Part shown: piece by piece, positions 1 to 9,022 of the stretch
Layout of the letters: every line of letters begins with the position of its first letter
Position numbering within the stretch: the first letter of the stretch is position 1
Origin: Trichomonas vaginalis G3
Taxonomy: Eukaryota; Parabasalia; Trichomonadida; Trichomonadidae
Direction: 5' to 3'
DNA: 64,000 nt
NCBI RefSeq assembly: GCF_026262505.1
Contig: NW_026529243.1
Location: forward strand, 62,001 to 126,000
Notes under the pieces: model-generated
What the model was told of the DNA's origin: nothing
What the model saw: only the letters and a program-made list of their open reading frames with translations
Databases searched by the model: none
Translations under genes and position numbers: made by a program

Positions 1-267
1 CAAATTCATTTGACTTTGAGGGTTATAGGCTGTTCCGTCTGCAGCTCCACCATAGCCTGCCATTTTCGCTAAAAGTGCCGCTCTTAAACCTCCACTCTGT
101 GCACCAATAACTCGGTTTAAAAGCATAGGGTTGCTTGACATTTGTTGCAACATAGTGGGGTCATTCATAATTTGTTGTTGCAACTGTTGTTGTGGTGTTA
201 GTTTTACTATTGGATGTTTCAATGCTCTCTTCCTCTTACGTATATTCTTACGTAGCTTACGTGGCAT
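1..267 (-). CDS. N-terminal part of a Polinton-like basic Gln-rich protein (partial)
   Basis: The reading frame starts at an ATG at 265-267 and runs off the window. It begins with a very basic stretch (MPRKLRKNIRKRKRALKHP), then a Gln-rich segment (QQQLQQQ), Met/Asn-rich sequence and a Gly/Ala-rich patch (AALLAKMAGYGGAADG). It is nearly identical to the N-terminus of the structural block at 41496-44708. The function is unknown. The basic N-terminus and the position beside capsid-like genes suggest a virion-associated protein, which is inference. Confidence 0.6.
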   Translation of the reverse strand, partial: MPRKLRKNIRKRKRALKHPIVKLTPQQQLQQQIMNDPTMLQQMSSNPMLLNRVIGAQSGGLRAALLAKMAGYGGAADGTAYNPQSQMNL

Positions 268-1078
268 TTTAAGTGAAGTTAAAAACATTTACGATGAAGA
301 AGTTTCGACAAAACATTTACGAAGAAATCATGAGTTTTCTACCCTCTTGAATTTTCATGAAATTTACACCAAAAATATATTTTATGTTAGAATGTTAGAT
401 CTAACATGTTTTCTAACATGTTTTCTAACATCGTAGAAAACTCTTGAAAATCATGAAATTTACACCAAAAAATAATGTTTATGTTAGAATGTTAGATCTA
501 ACCTTCTACCCTAAATTATATTTTTGGGTCCTTTACGCTCATTACGAAGAAGTCTTGACAAAACATTTACGATGAAGAAGTTTCGACAAAACATTTACGA
601 AGAAATCATGAGTTTTCTACGATGTTAGAAAACATGTTAGAAAACGTGTTAGATCTAACATTCTAACATAAACATTATTTTTGGGTCATTTACGCTCATT
701 ACGAAGAAGTCTTGACAAAACATTTACGTTCATGTTTGACAAAACATTTACGAAGAAGTCTTGACAAAACATTTACGATGAAATCATGACAAAACATTTA
801 CGATGAAATCATGACAAAACATTTACGATGAAGAAGTTTCGACAAAACATTTACGAAGAAATCATGAGTTTTCTACGATGTTAGAAAACATGTTAGAAAA
901 CGTGTTAGATCTAACATTCTAACATAAACATTATTTTTGGGTCATTTACGCTCATTACGAAGAAGTCTTGACAAAACATTTACGTTCATGTTTGACAAAA
1001 CATTTACGAAGAAGTCTTGACAAAACATTTACGATGAAATCATGACAAAACATTTACGATGAAATCATGACAAAAAAG
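268..1078. repeat. Inner terminal repeat made of short dispersed modules
   Basis: There is no gene here. Two kinds of module alternate. The first is a spaced array of 'gacaaaacatttacga' joined by gaagaagtcttga or gaaatcat. The second is a palindromic block built on TGTTAGA/TCTAACA copies in both orientations, followed by 'catgaaatttacaccaaaaa'. In the complete copy the equivalent block uses GGGTAGA/TCTACCC instead. Hybrid blocks with both forms occur around 330-520. Confidence 0.75.
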
Positions 1079-1220
1079 TCAACGGCTGGTCGGCTGGGGT
1101 TCGGTCCTCCTCTTGGGTCTTGGGAAAAATTCTTAGGGCTGGAAGCCCTCCGAATAAAAACTTCATTTATACTAAACATCTTCAGGGCTAGAAGGCACGA
1201 AGTGCCTGGAAGCCCCACTA

Positions 1221-1258
<38 letters not shown>
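1079..1258. repeat. Terminal tip of the inverted repeat with T-run
   Basis: This GC-richer tip contains 'ggaagccctccgaataaaa', 'aacttcatttatactaaac' and 'aggcacgaagtgcctgg' (a small palindrome), then 'agccccactacc' and the T-run at 1223-1258. The same order, apart from one base near the tip, is found at 45480-45803 and, inverted, at 20640-20760. It marks the outer boundary of the element. Confidence 0.8.
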
Positions 1259-1259
<1 letters not shown>

Positions 1260-1348
1260 TTTTTATGATTGACTAAAGCAATCATATTTATTCATCATTA
1301 AATAAACAAAAAAATAATATTTGAGAGTTATTTCAAAAAAAAACACAT
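1259..1348. repeat. 90-bp direct repeat, copy 1
   Basis: This segment, beginning gtttttatgattgactaaag and ending aaaaacacat, is repeated identically or nearly so at 4861-4950. Copy 1 starts exactly where the Polinton-like T-run ends. Copy 2 stops exactly where the MULE terminal repeat begins. No coding potential is seen. It may be part of a larger repeat family or a relic of rearrangement. Confidence 0.8.
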
Positions 1349-2932
1349 TGAATTTATTAATTTGTCTCAATTTCAGTGTTATAAATTTTTATAATTTCAA
1401 TATTTTGAAATACACTTTTTAATATTTCAATATTTATGATATTTCAATGTATTAAGTGGTCTCAAATTGAGCTTCTCAAATATAAGTTGGCCTATTCAAA
1501 TAATAAAATTAAATAATATTTAAAATAATAAATAAAAGTGATTGAGGTCATAGCAAAACGGCTGTTTCAGTCATTAATTCTTAAAAATAAAAAGGGTAAA
1601 AACTAAATACAATGGGTAAAATTCAATAGTGTCTGTGCTATCGTTCAATTTGAAGGTGTCTTTTGAAACCGCAAGACACATTGAATTTTTGAATAGTGTA
1701 TTATGGTTTGACAGACACCAATGAAAAAAATAAAATGATATTTATTTTAAATATATAAGATCCTTATATAAAATATAAATATTTTATCGTTTTATTTTCT
1801 TGTTTTAGAAATGTTTTTTATTGAAAAATCAATAAAACTAACTCCAAAATAAAATTTTTGATTTAAAGACACTATGATGACACCAAGCAAATCTTCCAAG
1901 ACACCTATCGTCGGGAATCTAACAACCCTACTTGAATTTAGCTGATATGAGAAAGTTATGGAAATTGAAGCTATACTCTTCATTTTTTGAGAGGCAGCAA
2001 TCCCAGAACTGCTAACACTTTTCGGATTGTTTTAAGAAATTTTTCGATATGGTTTCTGATTCATTTGATTATTGCATTGTAGCAACTATATATTTGTATT
2101 CGCAGAAATATTGAATATTCTAATTATGGGTGCCGAAATTCAATTTGAATTCAATTTAGCTTGCATGATTGATGGATGTGTGGTTCGGCCATACGAAAAT
2201 TATCGTTAAAAGTCCAAAATGATATGGAAAGGCTTATTAAAAATAATAGATTCTAATTCTATAAGAAATTTATATTCTGTTTTTAAAATAACATTTGGAT
2301 TTTCGATAACGATAACTCCTGTTTTGCATTCAATTTTTGAATTTTCTTGAAAATTGGTAATGAATCCATAAATACGGTTTATTATTAGTCAAAATAAAAT
2401 AGAGAGAGAAAATATAATTTGAGATACTTTGAAAATTTGAAGCAAGTCAATAGTATAATACTTTTTTTGTTATGATTCTTATAACAATACCAATTAAATA
2501 TTTTCCGGAAAATCTAACGATACTTTGAAATACAAAAAGAGTGAGAAAAAAATATTTAATGATGGGTGATTTAAATGATCAATATTATCCTATTAAATTT
2601 TGCCCTAATTTTTAAAAAACCGTTATTCGTTAAGTTAATATAGTATTAATCAAATTCTTCATATTAAATCTCTAATCAAAAATTTCGTGAGAAAACATTT
2701 TTTGATTGAGGAAAAAATTCAAGCATCGAAGTTTTCAAAAAGTTAAATGAGTTCTCACAAATTTGTGTGAATTTCTTATTTTATTCCTTTTTCTAGAAGC
2801 TAATATACAGTTGTGTTTGACCATTTAAAGTTATAAAATTTGTAATTTTAAAGTCTCATCACACTTTTCAATGCTCGATTTTTAAAAACTGTTTAAAAAT
2901 GGAGCTTATATTGAAATAGTGTAGAGACTAAA
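1349..2932. other. AT-rich stretch without recognisable genes
   Basis: I find no convincing reading frame, RNA gene or mobile-element end here. The longest open frames are short, AT-biased and without domain character. A few 'gtgtct/agacac' words recur around 1620-1910, but they do not form a clear repeat. Confidence 0.6.
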
Positions 2933-2996
2933 AATTACCACAGACTATTTCAGAGGATTGAGTTGCCACTCAATCCTCTGAAAAGTCTGAGGTAAT
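2933..2996. other. Long near-perfect hairpin just upstream of the glycosyltransferase gene
   Basis: The arms 'ttcagaggattgagt' and 'actcaatcctctgaa' pair perfectly around a 4-base loop. After a short bulge the pairing resumes for about 13 more pairs, nearly all matched, giving about 29 paired bases in total. It ends about 24 bases before the ATG at 3020. Its geometry resembles single stem-loops of the arrays at 51-63 kb. It could fold in the 5' leader RNA, serve as a small-RNA precursor, or be a tiny foldback insertion. Confidence 0.75.
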
Positions 2997-3019
2997 TTGC
3001 AAAATTTGAGAACCAAAAT

Positions 3020-4192
3020 ATGATAACTAATCTAAATCGCACTCATTCAAAGCTGCATATCGCGATTTCAATGTTAATAATTATGACAATAACAAATTTC
3101 ATTATCCGCGTTCAAACTGCATTGATTCGTCTTGATATTGAATTATTTTCTACTTACAGTGAAATCAAGCTCTCTAAAAAAGTATTTTCTTTCTTTCCAG
3201 ATTTTGAGATCATATGCAAATACAACGAAACATTCAACCCTCCTAAAACAAAAATGTTGCTTTTATATGAGAATGATACAACGCTAAACACGTTCGCTAA
3301 TAACGGTTTCTTACCTCAAACACCAGAGTATAATGACATTCAACATTTTCATTCAACTGTTATTCATGGGAGAAATATGTTTGTATCAGGTGACAACGCA
3401 ATATGTACTCTTAAATATTATTATGACATAGGAGACAGAAACAATTTGACTGTTTCACCTTTTTTTAATGGAACCATAGTTGGGGAGTATGAAAGTGTTG
3501 TTGCTATAGGGCATTTATATACTGCAATATATGGGCATTTTATCAATGAAATAATGGCTCCTTCACAATTAATCCCTGCTGAAATTAGGAAAAAATCGTA
3601 TATTGTTGTTCAAGGAAACAGAAGCATGTGTGAAGAATTAGTCAGAGTACTTGATTTTGAGGATCGAATTATATACTTAACCTGTGATCAATTTGTATTT
3701 TGTCGTGATCTTTATACAGTTTGCGATCCAAGAACTCATGGTGGTTATTATGGCCCTTGTTTAGGAAATTTGTCAATTGTAGTAAGGAAGTATTTTAATT
3801 TAACTAAAATCCAGCCCTTATATGTAGGATTGCACAAAAGAAGAGGTCCTACACGTGTGATTGCTAATTTGAACGAAATTATTAATTTTTCAAAAAATCT
3901 TAATGAATCAATACAATTTATGTATGTTCCAGATATTACAAACACTACGCTTGAAATTGCAAAAATCCATGCATCTTTAAGAGTGTTGGTTGGATCTACA
4001 GGAAGCAATCTAATTCGAAGTATTTATATGCATCCATTTACTTGTGTCGTTCAAATCTGTCCTCCTAGTTTTAATTTTGCTGTCACCGTTCAAGAAATTG
4101 TATGCAACCTTTATTCAATAGTAGTTACAGAACCTAAATTTTCTTTTAGAGAAAAATCTCCTCAATATATTAATATCACCAAAAACATATAA
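3020..4192 (+). CDS. Family 61 glycosyltransferase-like type II membrane protein
   Basis: This 390-aa protein is the one convincing host-type gene. Residues about 12-33 form a hydrophobic signal anchor behind a short polar N-terminus, as in type II Golgi/ER glycosyltransferases. The body carries the ordered GT61 (DUF563) signature: a YGHFINEIMAPSQLIP segment, equivalent to the family's HNFFHWL-type motif; then GLHKRRGPTRVIANLNEI, equivalent to the R-R/N-E block; and near the C-terminus VLVGSTGSNLIRSIYMHP, equivalent to the GxHGAGLTN-type motif. There are about ten N-x-S/T sites. GT61 enzymes add sugars such as GlcNAc or xylose in the secretory pathway; the substrate here cannot be told. The start is the first ATG before the anchor. 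No TCAYTW initiator is seen close upstream, but a long hairpin is. The gene is intact and has no visible partner gene. Confidence 0.75.
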   Translation: MITNLNRTHSKLHIAISMLIIMTITNFIIRVQTALIRLDIELFSTYSEIKLSKKVFSFFPDFEIICKYNETFNPPKTKMLLLYENDTTLNTFANNGFLPQTPEYNDIQHFHSTVIHGRNMFVSGDNAICTLKYYYDIGDRNNLTVSPFFNGTIVGEYESVVAIGHLYTAIYGHFINEIMAPSQLIPAEIRKKSYIVVQGNRSMCEELVRVLDFEDRIIYLTCDQFVFCRDLYTVCDPRTHGGYYGPCLGNLSIVVRKYFNLTKIQPLYVGLHKRRGPTRVIANLNEIINFSKNLNESIQFMYVPDITNTTLEIAKIHASLRVLVGSTGSNLIRSIYMHPFTCVVQICPPSFNFAVTVQEIVCNLYSIVVTEPKFSFREKSPQYINITKNI

Positions 4193-4415
4193 AGCTATAA
4201 ATATTGCACTATATGTTACGGAACATCACGAATGGCCAAATATTTCGGAATTTCATTTATTAAAGTAGAAGTAGTGTGTCGAAAATATGAGGATTCGAGA
4301 TTGTTTTTTACGTAATTTATAAATACCATCGTACATATTTGAGATTTGTGGTGTCTTTTTTACTATATTACAAAAAATCTATATTAATTTCACTTTTTAA
4401 TATATGTTATATAGC
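4193..4415. other. 3' flank of the glycosyltransferase gene, no feature seen
   Basis: This is AT-rich sequence after the TAA at 4190-4192. No gene, terminator-like stem or element end was recognised. Confidence 0.5.
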
Positions 4416-4594
4416 TAGGGTTGTTAAAAATATCAAAAATTAGCGTTTTGAAGACACCATGGTGTCTTATAATTTTCCCTTCCTTATTGGCGTGTAGAAA
4501 TAAATGCGCCAATAGATTGAAGAAGAAGAATTGTTTTTCTCTTAATGAACTTTAATCCTTTTGATATAAGAATATTAAAAACATTAATATAATT
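4416..4594. repeat. 179-bp dispersed repeat, copy 1
   Basis: This is almost identical to 59935-60113. It contains the perfect palindrome aagacaccatggtgtctt and a short inverted pair (ttggcg...cgccaa). Flanks on both sides differ between the two copies, so the ends of the shared block are sharp. It is probably a fragment of a larger mobile element, but no terminal repeats were found. Confidence 0.8.
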
Positions 4595-4860
4595 TCGATT
4601 TCGGAAATTAAATTTCCAAATTTTTTGTCGATTTCGGAAATAACAGGATCCCGCATCCAACACACAACAACAAAACACAAAAACACACTTTTTGGTTCTT
4701 TCATCGTTTTAATCGTAATTTATGTAATACATGATTTGGATAAATTTTACAATAATAGAACCTATATTATATTCTTTTCAAAGATTCTTGCAAATCATCA
4801 AAAATAATTGTATTTTAAAAAACGATCAAATTATCCTTTCATTATTTTAAACTTAAATTA
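4595..4860. other. AT-rich intergenic sequence
   Basis: Nothing coding is recognised. There is a short repeat of 'tcgatttcggaaat' at about 4594-4641. Confidence 0.5.
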
Positions 4861-4950
4861 GTTTTTATGATTGACTAAAGCAATCATATTTATTCATCAT
4901 TAAATAAACAAAAAAATAATATTTGAGAGTTATTTCAAAAAAAAACACAT
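4861..4950. repeat. 90-bp direct repeat, copy 2
   Basis: This matches 1259-1348 and ends flush with the MULE terminal repeat beginning at 4951. The last ten bases (aaaaacacat) could be one half of a MULE target duplication. The expected second half with its downstream flank (tgaatttatt) is instead found next to copy 1, which suggests a rearrangement. Confidence 0.8.
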
Positions 4951-5099
4951 GAGTGGGGGACAAACTCGCCCATCGTCACTTTTTTATTAACCTTAAACTT
5001 GTAATTTTCATTATTTTTAATTAACCTTATTTCTTTCCCAATTCCTGATTTATTTTATTCACTTACTATTAAAAGTCACATTTTAATAAAATATAATAA

Positions 5100-5903
5100 G
5101 AGGGGGGCACAAACTTGCCCAGTGAGGTGAAGTGAAAAGTGACCAGTTTACATGCCAGAAATGTAAAGTGTCAGATTTGAAACAAAAAATGGATTAATTT
5201 ATTATTATATGATAGAGAGATTTGGTAAGTTACTATCAAATTTGTAAGTAAGGGAAAAAAAGTAAGAAAGGAAAAAAATTAAAAAAAAATAAAAAGCCAC
5301 TCGCTTCGCTCGCGGGAGACAAAAAGAACAAATTCGAAAAAAGATTATATGAAATTACGAAACTAAGCCGCGAGCGAAGCGAGTGGCTTAAGAAAAGAAC
5401 AGATTCGAAAAAAGATTGTATGAAATTACGAAACTAAGCCACTCGCTTCGCTCGCGGCTTAAGAAAAGAACAGATTCGAAGAAAGATTGTATGAAATTTT
5501 AATTCTTTATTTTTTAGGATTGTTAGCTTTGTAAGATTGCTTTCTCACAAGAGAAAACAAGTATAAGGTTTAAGCTGTATGTATTAAAGTTATAAATATT
5601 TGATTTAAAAAAAATCAAGATTTTAAACTTTAAAGGTATTAATTATGATTATCTTTCTTTAGCTTTGCATGCTGTATGCTACTTTTGGAAACTGCTCTAT
5701 TGTATTAGAATGTTTTTAAATTTTGCACCTAAAAATGCGTAATATTAAAAATTAAGGTATTAATTATGATTATCTTTCTTTAGCTTTACATGCTGTATGC
5801 TACTTTTGTCTTTGAGACATTCCATGATTTAAGTTAAGAAGCTTTAAAAAAAATGCAAAAAAAATTGAATACTTTACTGGCTGGGCAAATTTGTCGCTGC
5901 CCC
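5100..5903. mobile_element. Non-autonomous MULE nested in the MULE, 10-bp target duplication
   Basis: The ends read 'gaggggggcacaaacttgcc' on the left and, on the opposite strand, 'ggggcagcgacaaatttgcc' on the right. The target duplication AATATAATAA lies at 5090-5099 and 5904-5913. The unoccupied site is visible in the derivative near 18540. There is no coding sequence. The inside holds three copies, in both orientations, of the GC-rich word 'ccactcgcttcgctcgcgg', separated by 'aacagattcgaaaaaagatt'-type spacers. Relatives lie at 46415-49405 and 50009-50813. Confidence 0.9.
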
Positions 5904-5976
5904 AATATAATAATTTATTTATAGCATTTTTTACTATACTGTAATAAAAAATTAATTATAATAAATTAAATGTTTA

Positions 5977-7419
5977 TTAAATCAAATGTTTTCTTTGCAA
6001 TAATATTTTTAATGTTGAGTAAACAATGTTGGGATCAAGTGTATCATTTTTCAGACCTTTCTGAACAGCTTCAAGCATACTGATGCATTCGACTTTTTTA
6101 AATTGTGTCATTTCTTCGAAATCTCTTGTGACTTTTTTGATAACTTTAACACTTCTCTCTGAATCCAGACCTTTAATTTGCAACTTAATCAGGAATGAAG
6201 GAACAACACTGGAATATAACTCGATGACAAGTTCATCGAGTCGAAGATTTCGCCTTTCTGGGAAGTACTGGTGCTTCAAAACCTTGAAATGTGATTCTGA
6301 GATGTTGTTTGTTCCATCTCCTTCATTTCTATAGCGAAGCATCCACCTGTCAAGATGATGGCGCCACTGTCGGTCAAAGTATTCACGGGCAGCAGGTTCC
6401 TCATTTAAAATTTCTTCTAAATTGTTGTAAACTTCATCAGGATCAATTTCTTCCTCTTCAGAACCAAAGACCAATAACTTCATTAAGTTATAGAAAGTTT
6501 CGAAGTTGGAACGATCTTGAAACTTTTCAGCCTTTCTCATGACAGCGCGCAACACATGAACGCCACACCAAATGATCTGGCATAAGGGGATGGCTGTTTC
6601 AACAGCATTTGTGATTTGAGGTGCGTAGTCCATTGAAAAATAAGATGGTTCGCGATTGATGGAGCCAAAATATGCTGTGAGACAAACTTGTATATTTTCA
6701 CTTGTGTCGGGCCAAACGAAAAAATACAAAAACGGAAAAACAATTGATTCCGCGAATTTGCCAGTGACGGCATAAAATGGTATGCGAGAGCGCAAGAGCT
6801 TATAAGTGGAATCAATGTGATAAGTTTGTATTTGATGTGAAAAAGCATTTGCTTCGAATGGGGCGTAATAGAAAATCATACGATCTGGCTCGTGAATAAA
6901 CTCGATGAGATCACCCGGAGAATGACTCTTAACCATGTCGACAAAAATTGCAAGAGATGTAACATCATCCACTGAGAAACTGGTATTGATTGCATGAAGG
7001 CGTTTAGAAAACTTTTTTAAAGCATCTGTAGATTGTTGAAACATTTCCGGAATGATCCCACTATCAAATGGGATATTAAGATCTTTGAAACACCTTAATT
7101 GTGCGTAAACACGGTCTTGATTTGATTCAAAATATCTTGTTAAATAAGATCTATAAAAATATGATGTAATTTGTTGTGATTTGTTTGGAAAAGGGGCAGA
7201 ATGATTGTGGGTGTTAATACATTTTCGTATGTGGTACTTGTCATCGGGAAGTGTATCAACAAGGAAGCGACATGGACAATTCGGCCACTTACAATTAAAT
7301 TGGATTTGATTTCTTTCTTTCCTAGTTTTATATGAATAACTACAACCTGCTTGGATTTCTTGTTGCACTCCATACTTAAGCAACTCGATATATGTGAGTT
7401 CGTGATCTTGGATCTGCAT
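5977..7419 (-). CDS. MULE transposase
   Basis: This is a 480-aa protein with no internal stop. The N-terminal ~80 residues form a Cys/His zinc-binding domain of the FLYWCH/WRKY-like kind: GCSYSY, then CKWPNCPCRF, then a terminal HNH. The catalytic core shows the first aspartate in YHIDSTYKLL, the second in SYFSMDYAPQI followed by the typical C-x2-H (WCGVHVL), and the glutamate in NNISESHFK. This order is diagnostic of Mutator-like DDE transposases, which cut and paste DNA with 9-10-bp target duplications. The ATG at 7419 lies about 3-13 bases downstream of two TCATTT initiator matches, supporting both the start and the trichomonad setting. The 3' end of the gene is repeated in the derivative at 18399-19595. 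Confidence 0.88.
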   Translation of the reverse strand: MQIQDHELTYIELLKYGVQQEIQAGCSYSYKTRKERNQIQFNCKWPNCPCRFLVDTLPDDKYHIRKCINTHNHSAPFPNKSQQITSYFYRSYLTRYFESNQDRVYAQLRCFKDLNIPFDSGIIPEMFQQSTDALKKFSKRLHAINTSFSVDDVTSLAIFVDMVKSHSPGDLIEFIHEPDRMIFYYAPFEANAFSHQIQTYHIDSTYKLLRSRIPFYAVTGKFAESIVFPFLYFFVWPDTSENIQVCLTAYFGSINREPSYFSMDYAPQITNAVETAIPLCQIIWCGVHVLRAVMRKAEKFQDRSNFETFYNLMKLLVFGSEEEEIDPDEVYNNLEEILNEEPAAREYFDRQWRHHLDRWMLRYRNEGDGTNNISESHFKVLKHQYFPERRNLRLDELVIELYSSVVPSFLIKLQIKGLDSERSVKVIKKVTRDFEEMTQFKKVECISMLEAVQKGLKNDTLDPNIVYSTLKILLQRKHLI

Positions 7420-7421
7420 TA

Positions 7422-7432
7422 AAATGAAATGA
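7422..7432 (-). promoter_or_regulatory. Initiator (Inr) of the MULE transposase
   Basis: Read on the minus strand, two overlapping TCATTT words precede the start codon. They match the trichomonad initiator TCAYTW, which is usually placed within about 20 bases of the ATG. The match to a short consensus in AT-rich DNA is suggestive rather than conclusive. Confidence 0.5.
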
Positions 7433-7582
7433 TTTGAAAGAATAAAGAATTTTGAATATATTGGTCTTATTTTGATAAGCTTGGTCGTGTTTTGAATAGC
7501 TTGGCCATCTAATTCAATTATGATCTTTGAAAATTAGGTGAAATAAAACTAAACATAAATGTAAAACTAGGGATATGAAATT

Positions 7583-7692
7583 TTGGTTGTACACCACTTG
7601 TATGTGCCGGATACCATTGTGTCAAATTTTTTCTGAAATTAACTTTAAAAGTACTAAGTAAGATCATGAGATATAGCAATATATGTTTAAAC
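7583..7692. repeat. Single copy of the ~122-bp unit that is tandem in the MULE derivative
   Basis: The stretch starting 'ttggttgtacaccacttgta' lies upstream of the transposase gene. It is present once here and five times in tandem at 18881-19450. Confidence 0.8.
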
Positions 7693-7783
7693 TGTTGTAA
7701 ACAGAAATTCATCAAAAGTGACACCTCAGAAAAGCTAAAATATTGAATTTTTGGAACTTTTGATAGAGCACGTTTTTAAATAT
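7693..7783. mobile_element. Left-end fragment of the long-inverted-repeat (IS3/IS481-like) family
   Basis: About 90 bases beginning 'tgttgtaaacagaaattcat' match the left ends of copies A (15171) and B (18161) and the right end of copy C (58318, inverted). The match stops at about 7783. The terminal part carries, reading outward, TCACTTTTG directly followed by an ATG. Confidence 0.8.
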
Positions 7784-7867
7784 GAGTGTGGTAGAATTTA
7801 CGAAAAAGTGACACTAGAAAAGTGACACTTAACCTTAAATTTCCAAACACTATTTTTTGATTGTATT
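7784..7867. other. Short junction sequence with repeated AAAGTGACAC words
   Basis: Two close copies of 'aaaagtgacact' occur. The complement contains TCACTTTT, the same word that recurs at many element ends in this window. No gene is seen. Confidence 0.45.
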
Positions 7868-8486
7868 TTGTTATTTATATATTTATATATGTATATTTAT
7901 ATATGTATATTTATATATGTATATTTATATATGTATATTTATATATGTATATTTATATATGTATATTTATATATGTATATTTATATATGTATATTTATAT
8001 ATGTATATTTATATATGTATATTTATATATGTATATTTATATATGTATATTTATATATGTATATTTATATATGTATATTTATATATGTATATTTATATAT
8101 GTATATTTATATATGTATATTTATATATGTATATTTATATATGTATATTTATATATGTATATTTATATATGTATATTTATATATGTATATTTATATATGT
8201 ATATTTATATATGTATATTTATATATGTATATTTATATATGTATATTTATATATGTATATTTATATATGTATTTATATATGTATATTTATATATGTATAT
8301 TTATATATGTATATTTATATATGTATATTTATATATGTATATTTATATATGTATATTTATATATGTATATTTATATATGTATATTTATATATGTATATTT
8401 ATATATGTATATTTATATATGTATATTTATATATGTATATTTATATATGTATATTTATATATGTATATTTATATATGTATATTTAT
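7868..8486. repeat. Microsatellite, 14-base unit (left part)
   Basis: This is a head-to-tail array of about 43 units of atatatgtatattt with very few changes. It is cut at 8486 by the 5.3-kb element and resumes at 13813. All three forward frames are open and give Tyr/Ile/Cys/Phe-rich nonsense, which should not be annotated as protein. Confidence 0.97.
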
Positions 8487-8512
8487 AAAGGTAGTCTCAC
8501 GAGAAAACTGAC

Positions 8513-8936
8513 GGTAAAAATTCGATGAAACCAGGTGCATTGTATAGTACATATATGTGGTAAATAAATGTCGATTAGCTTTGTAAAAAATATCCCACAG
8601 TTTTTGAGATCTTGAAAACGGCCATTCAAAAAGTCGAAAATTTTTCCGAGATGTTAATGGGCAAGACAGTTTTTCGACAAATAAATCGTAAACATGGGAA
8701 TTAAAATAAGGCGTTATATTACATATATGGTAAAGAATATGGATGTGAAGAGCGTTAGTAGAATGGAAAGACTTTGAAATTTTAAAAAATTTATCTGGAC
8801 TAAAAAATTATTTGATTATAAAAAACATATTATATATCAATTGCTATATAGAACTATCATAACAGATTTTGGAAAAGCCGCAAATCCCCAAGTTGGAGAA
8901 TTCATTAAATACTAATTATTCAGCTTTTTATCAGAA
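8513..8936. other. Non-coding interior of the AAAGGT element
   Basis: AT-rich, with short frames only. Nothing recognised. Confidence 0.5.
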
Positions 8937-9022
8937 AGGAAGGTAGTGTAGTGGTTGGGAACGCTATGCTCTTTTTGAATCTAAAAGGCAACTGTTCAAA
9001 TCATAACATCTTTGTTTTTTTT
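8937..9022 (+). other. tRNA-like sequence with Pol III box A and box B
   Basis: 'ggtagtgtagtggttgggaa' resembles a tRNA D-arm (box A). About 40 bases on, 'tgttcaaatc' resembles the T-loop (box B). A run of Ts follows shortly after. Acceptor-stem pairing is poor, so this is a pseudo-tRNA or a SINE-type head rather than a working tRNA. The same 'gtagtgtagtgg' head occurs at about 46626. Confidence 0.4.

Larger units (their letters stand above)
1..1258. mobile_element. Right end of a Polinton/Maverick-like element, partial
   Basis: The segment matches the right end of the complete element at 20640-45803: the start of the same minus-strand gene (1-267), a repeat-rich inner terminal repeat, the GC-richer tip with 'ggaagccccact', and a closing T-run. 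Only about five differences are visible over the 267 shared coding bases, so the two copies are recent relatives. The rest of the element lies outside the window, so it cannot be judged whole or broken. Its T-run is about 36 bases, against about 227 in the second copy. Family assignment rests on the second copy's gene content. Confidence 0.85.
4951..7692. mobile_element. Mutator-like element (MULE), coding copy, right end lost
   Basis: The left terminal repeat 'gagtgggggacaaactcgcc' at 4951 is the same as that of the deletion derivative at 18399-19595, where both ends and a 10-bp target duplication can be read. The element contains an uninterrupted transposase gene on the minus strand and a secondary 804-bp insertion. 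Its right side stops at 7692 against the end of another transposon, so the right terminal repeat is missing. The element is unlikely to move by itself but could supply transposase. Confidence 0.8.

Noticed and set aside
131-436. A 101-aa Cys-rich plus-strand frame in the partial Polinton-like element
   Set aside because: It is the reverse-strand shadow of the Gln-rich gene (poly-Gln codons read as Cys/Cys) and continues into repeats.
1259-4950. The 90-bp direct repeats as LTRs of a retroelement
   Set aside because: No reverse transcriptase, primer site or TG...CA ends; the enclosed gene is a glycosyltransferase.
7857-8528. Long Tyr/Ile/Cys/Phe-rich open frames in all three plus frames (also 13630-15224 and 16328-16933)
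   Set aside because: They are translations of a 14/16-base AT microsatellite lacking stop codons; open in every frame and without protein character.
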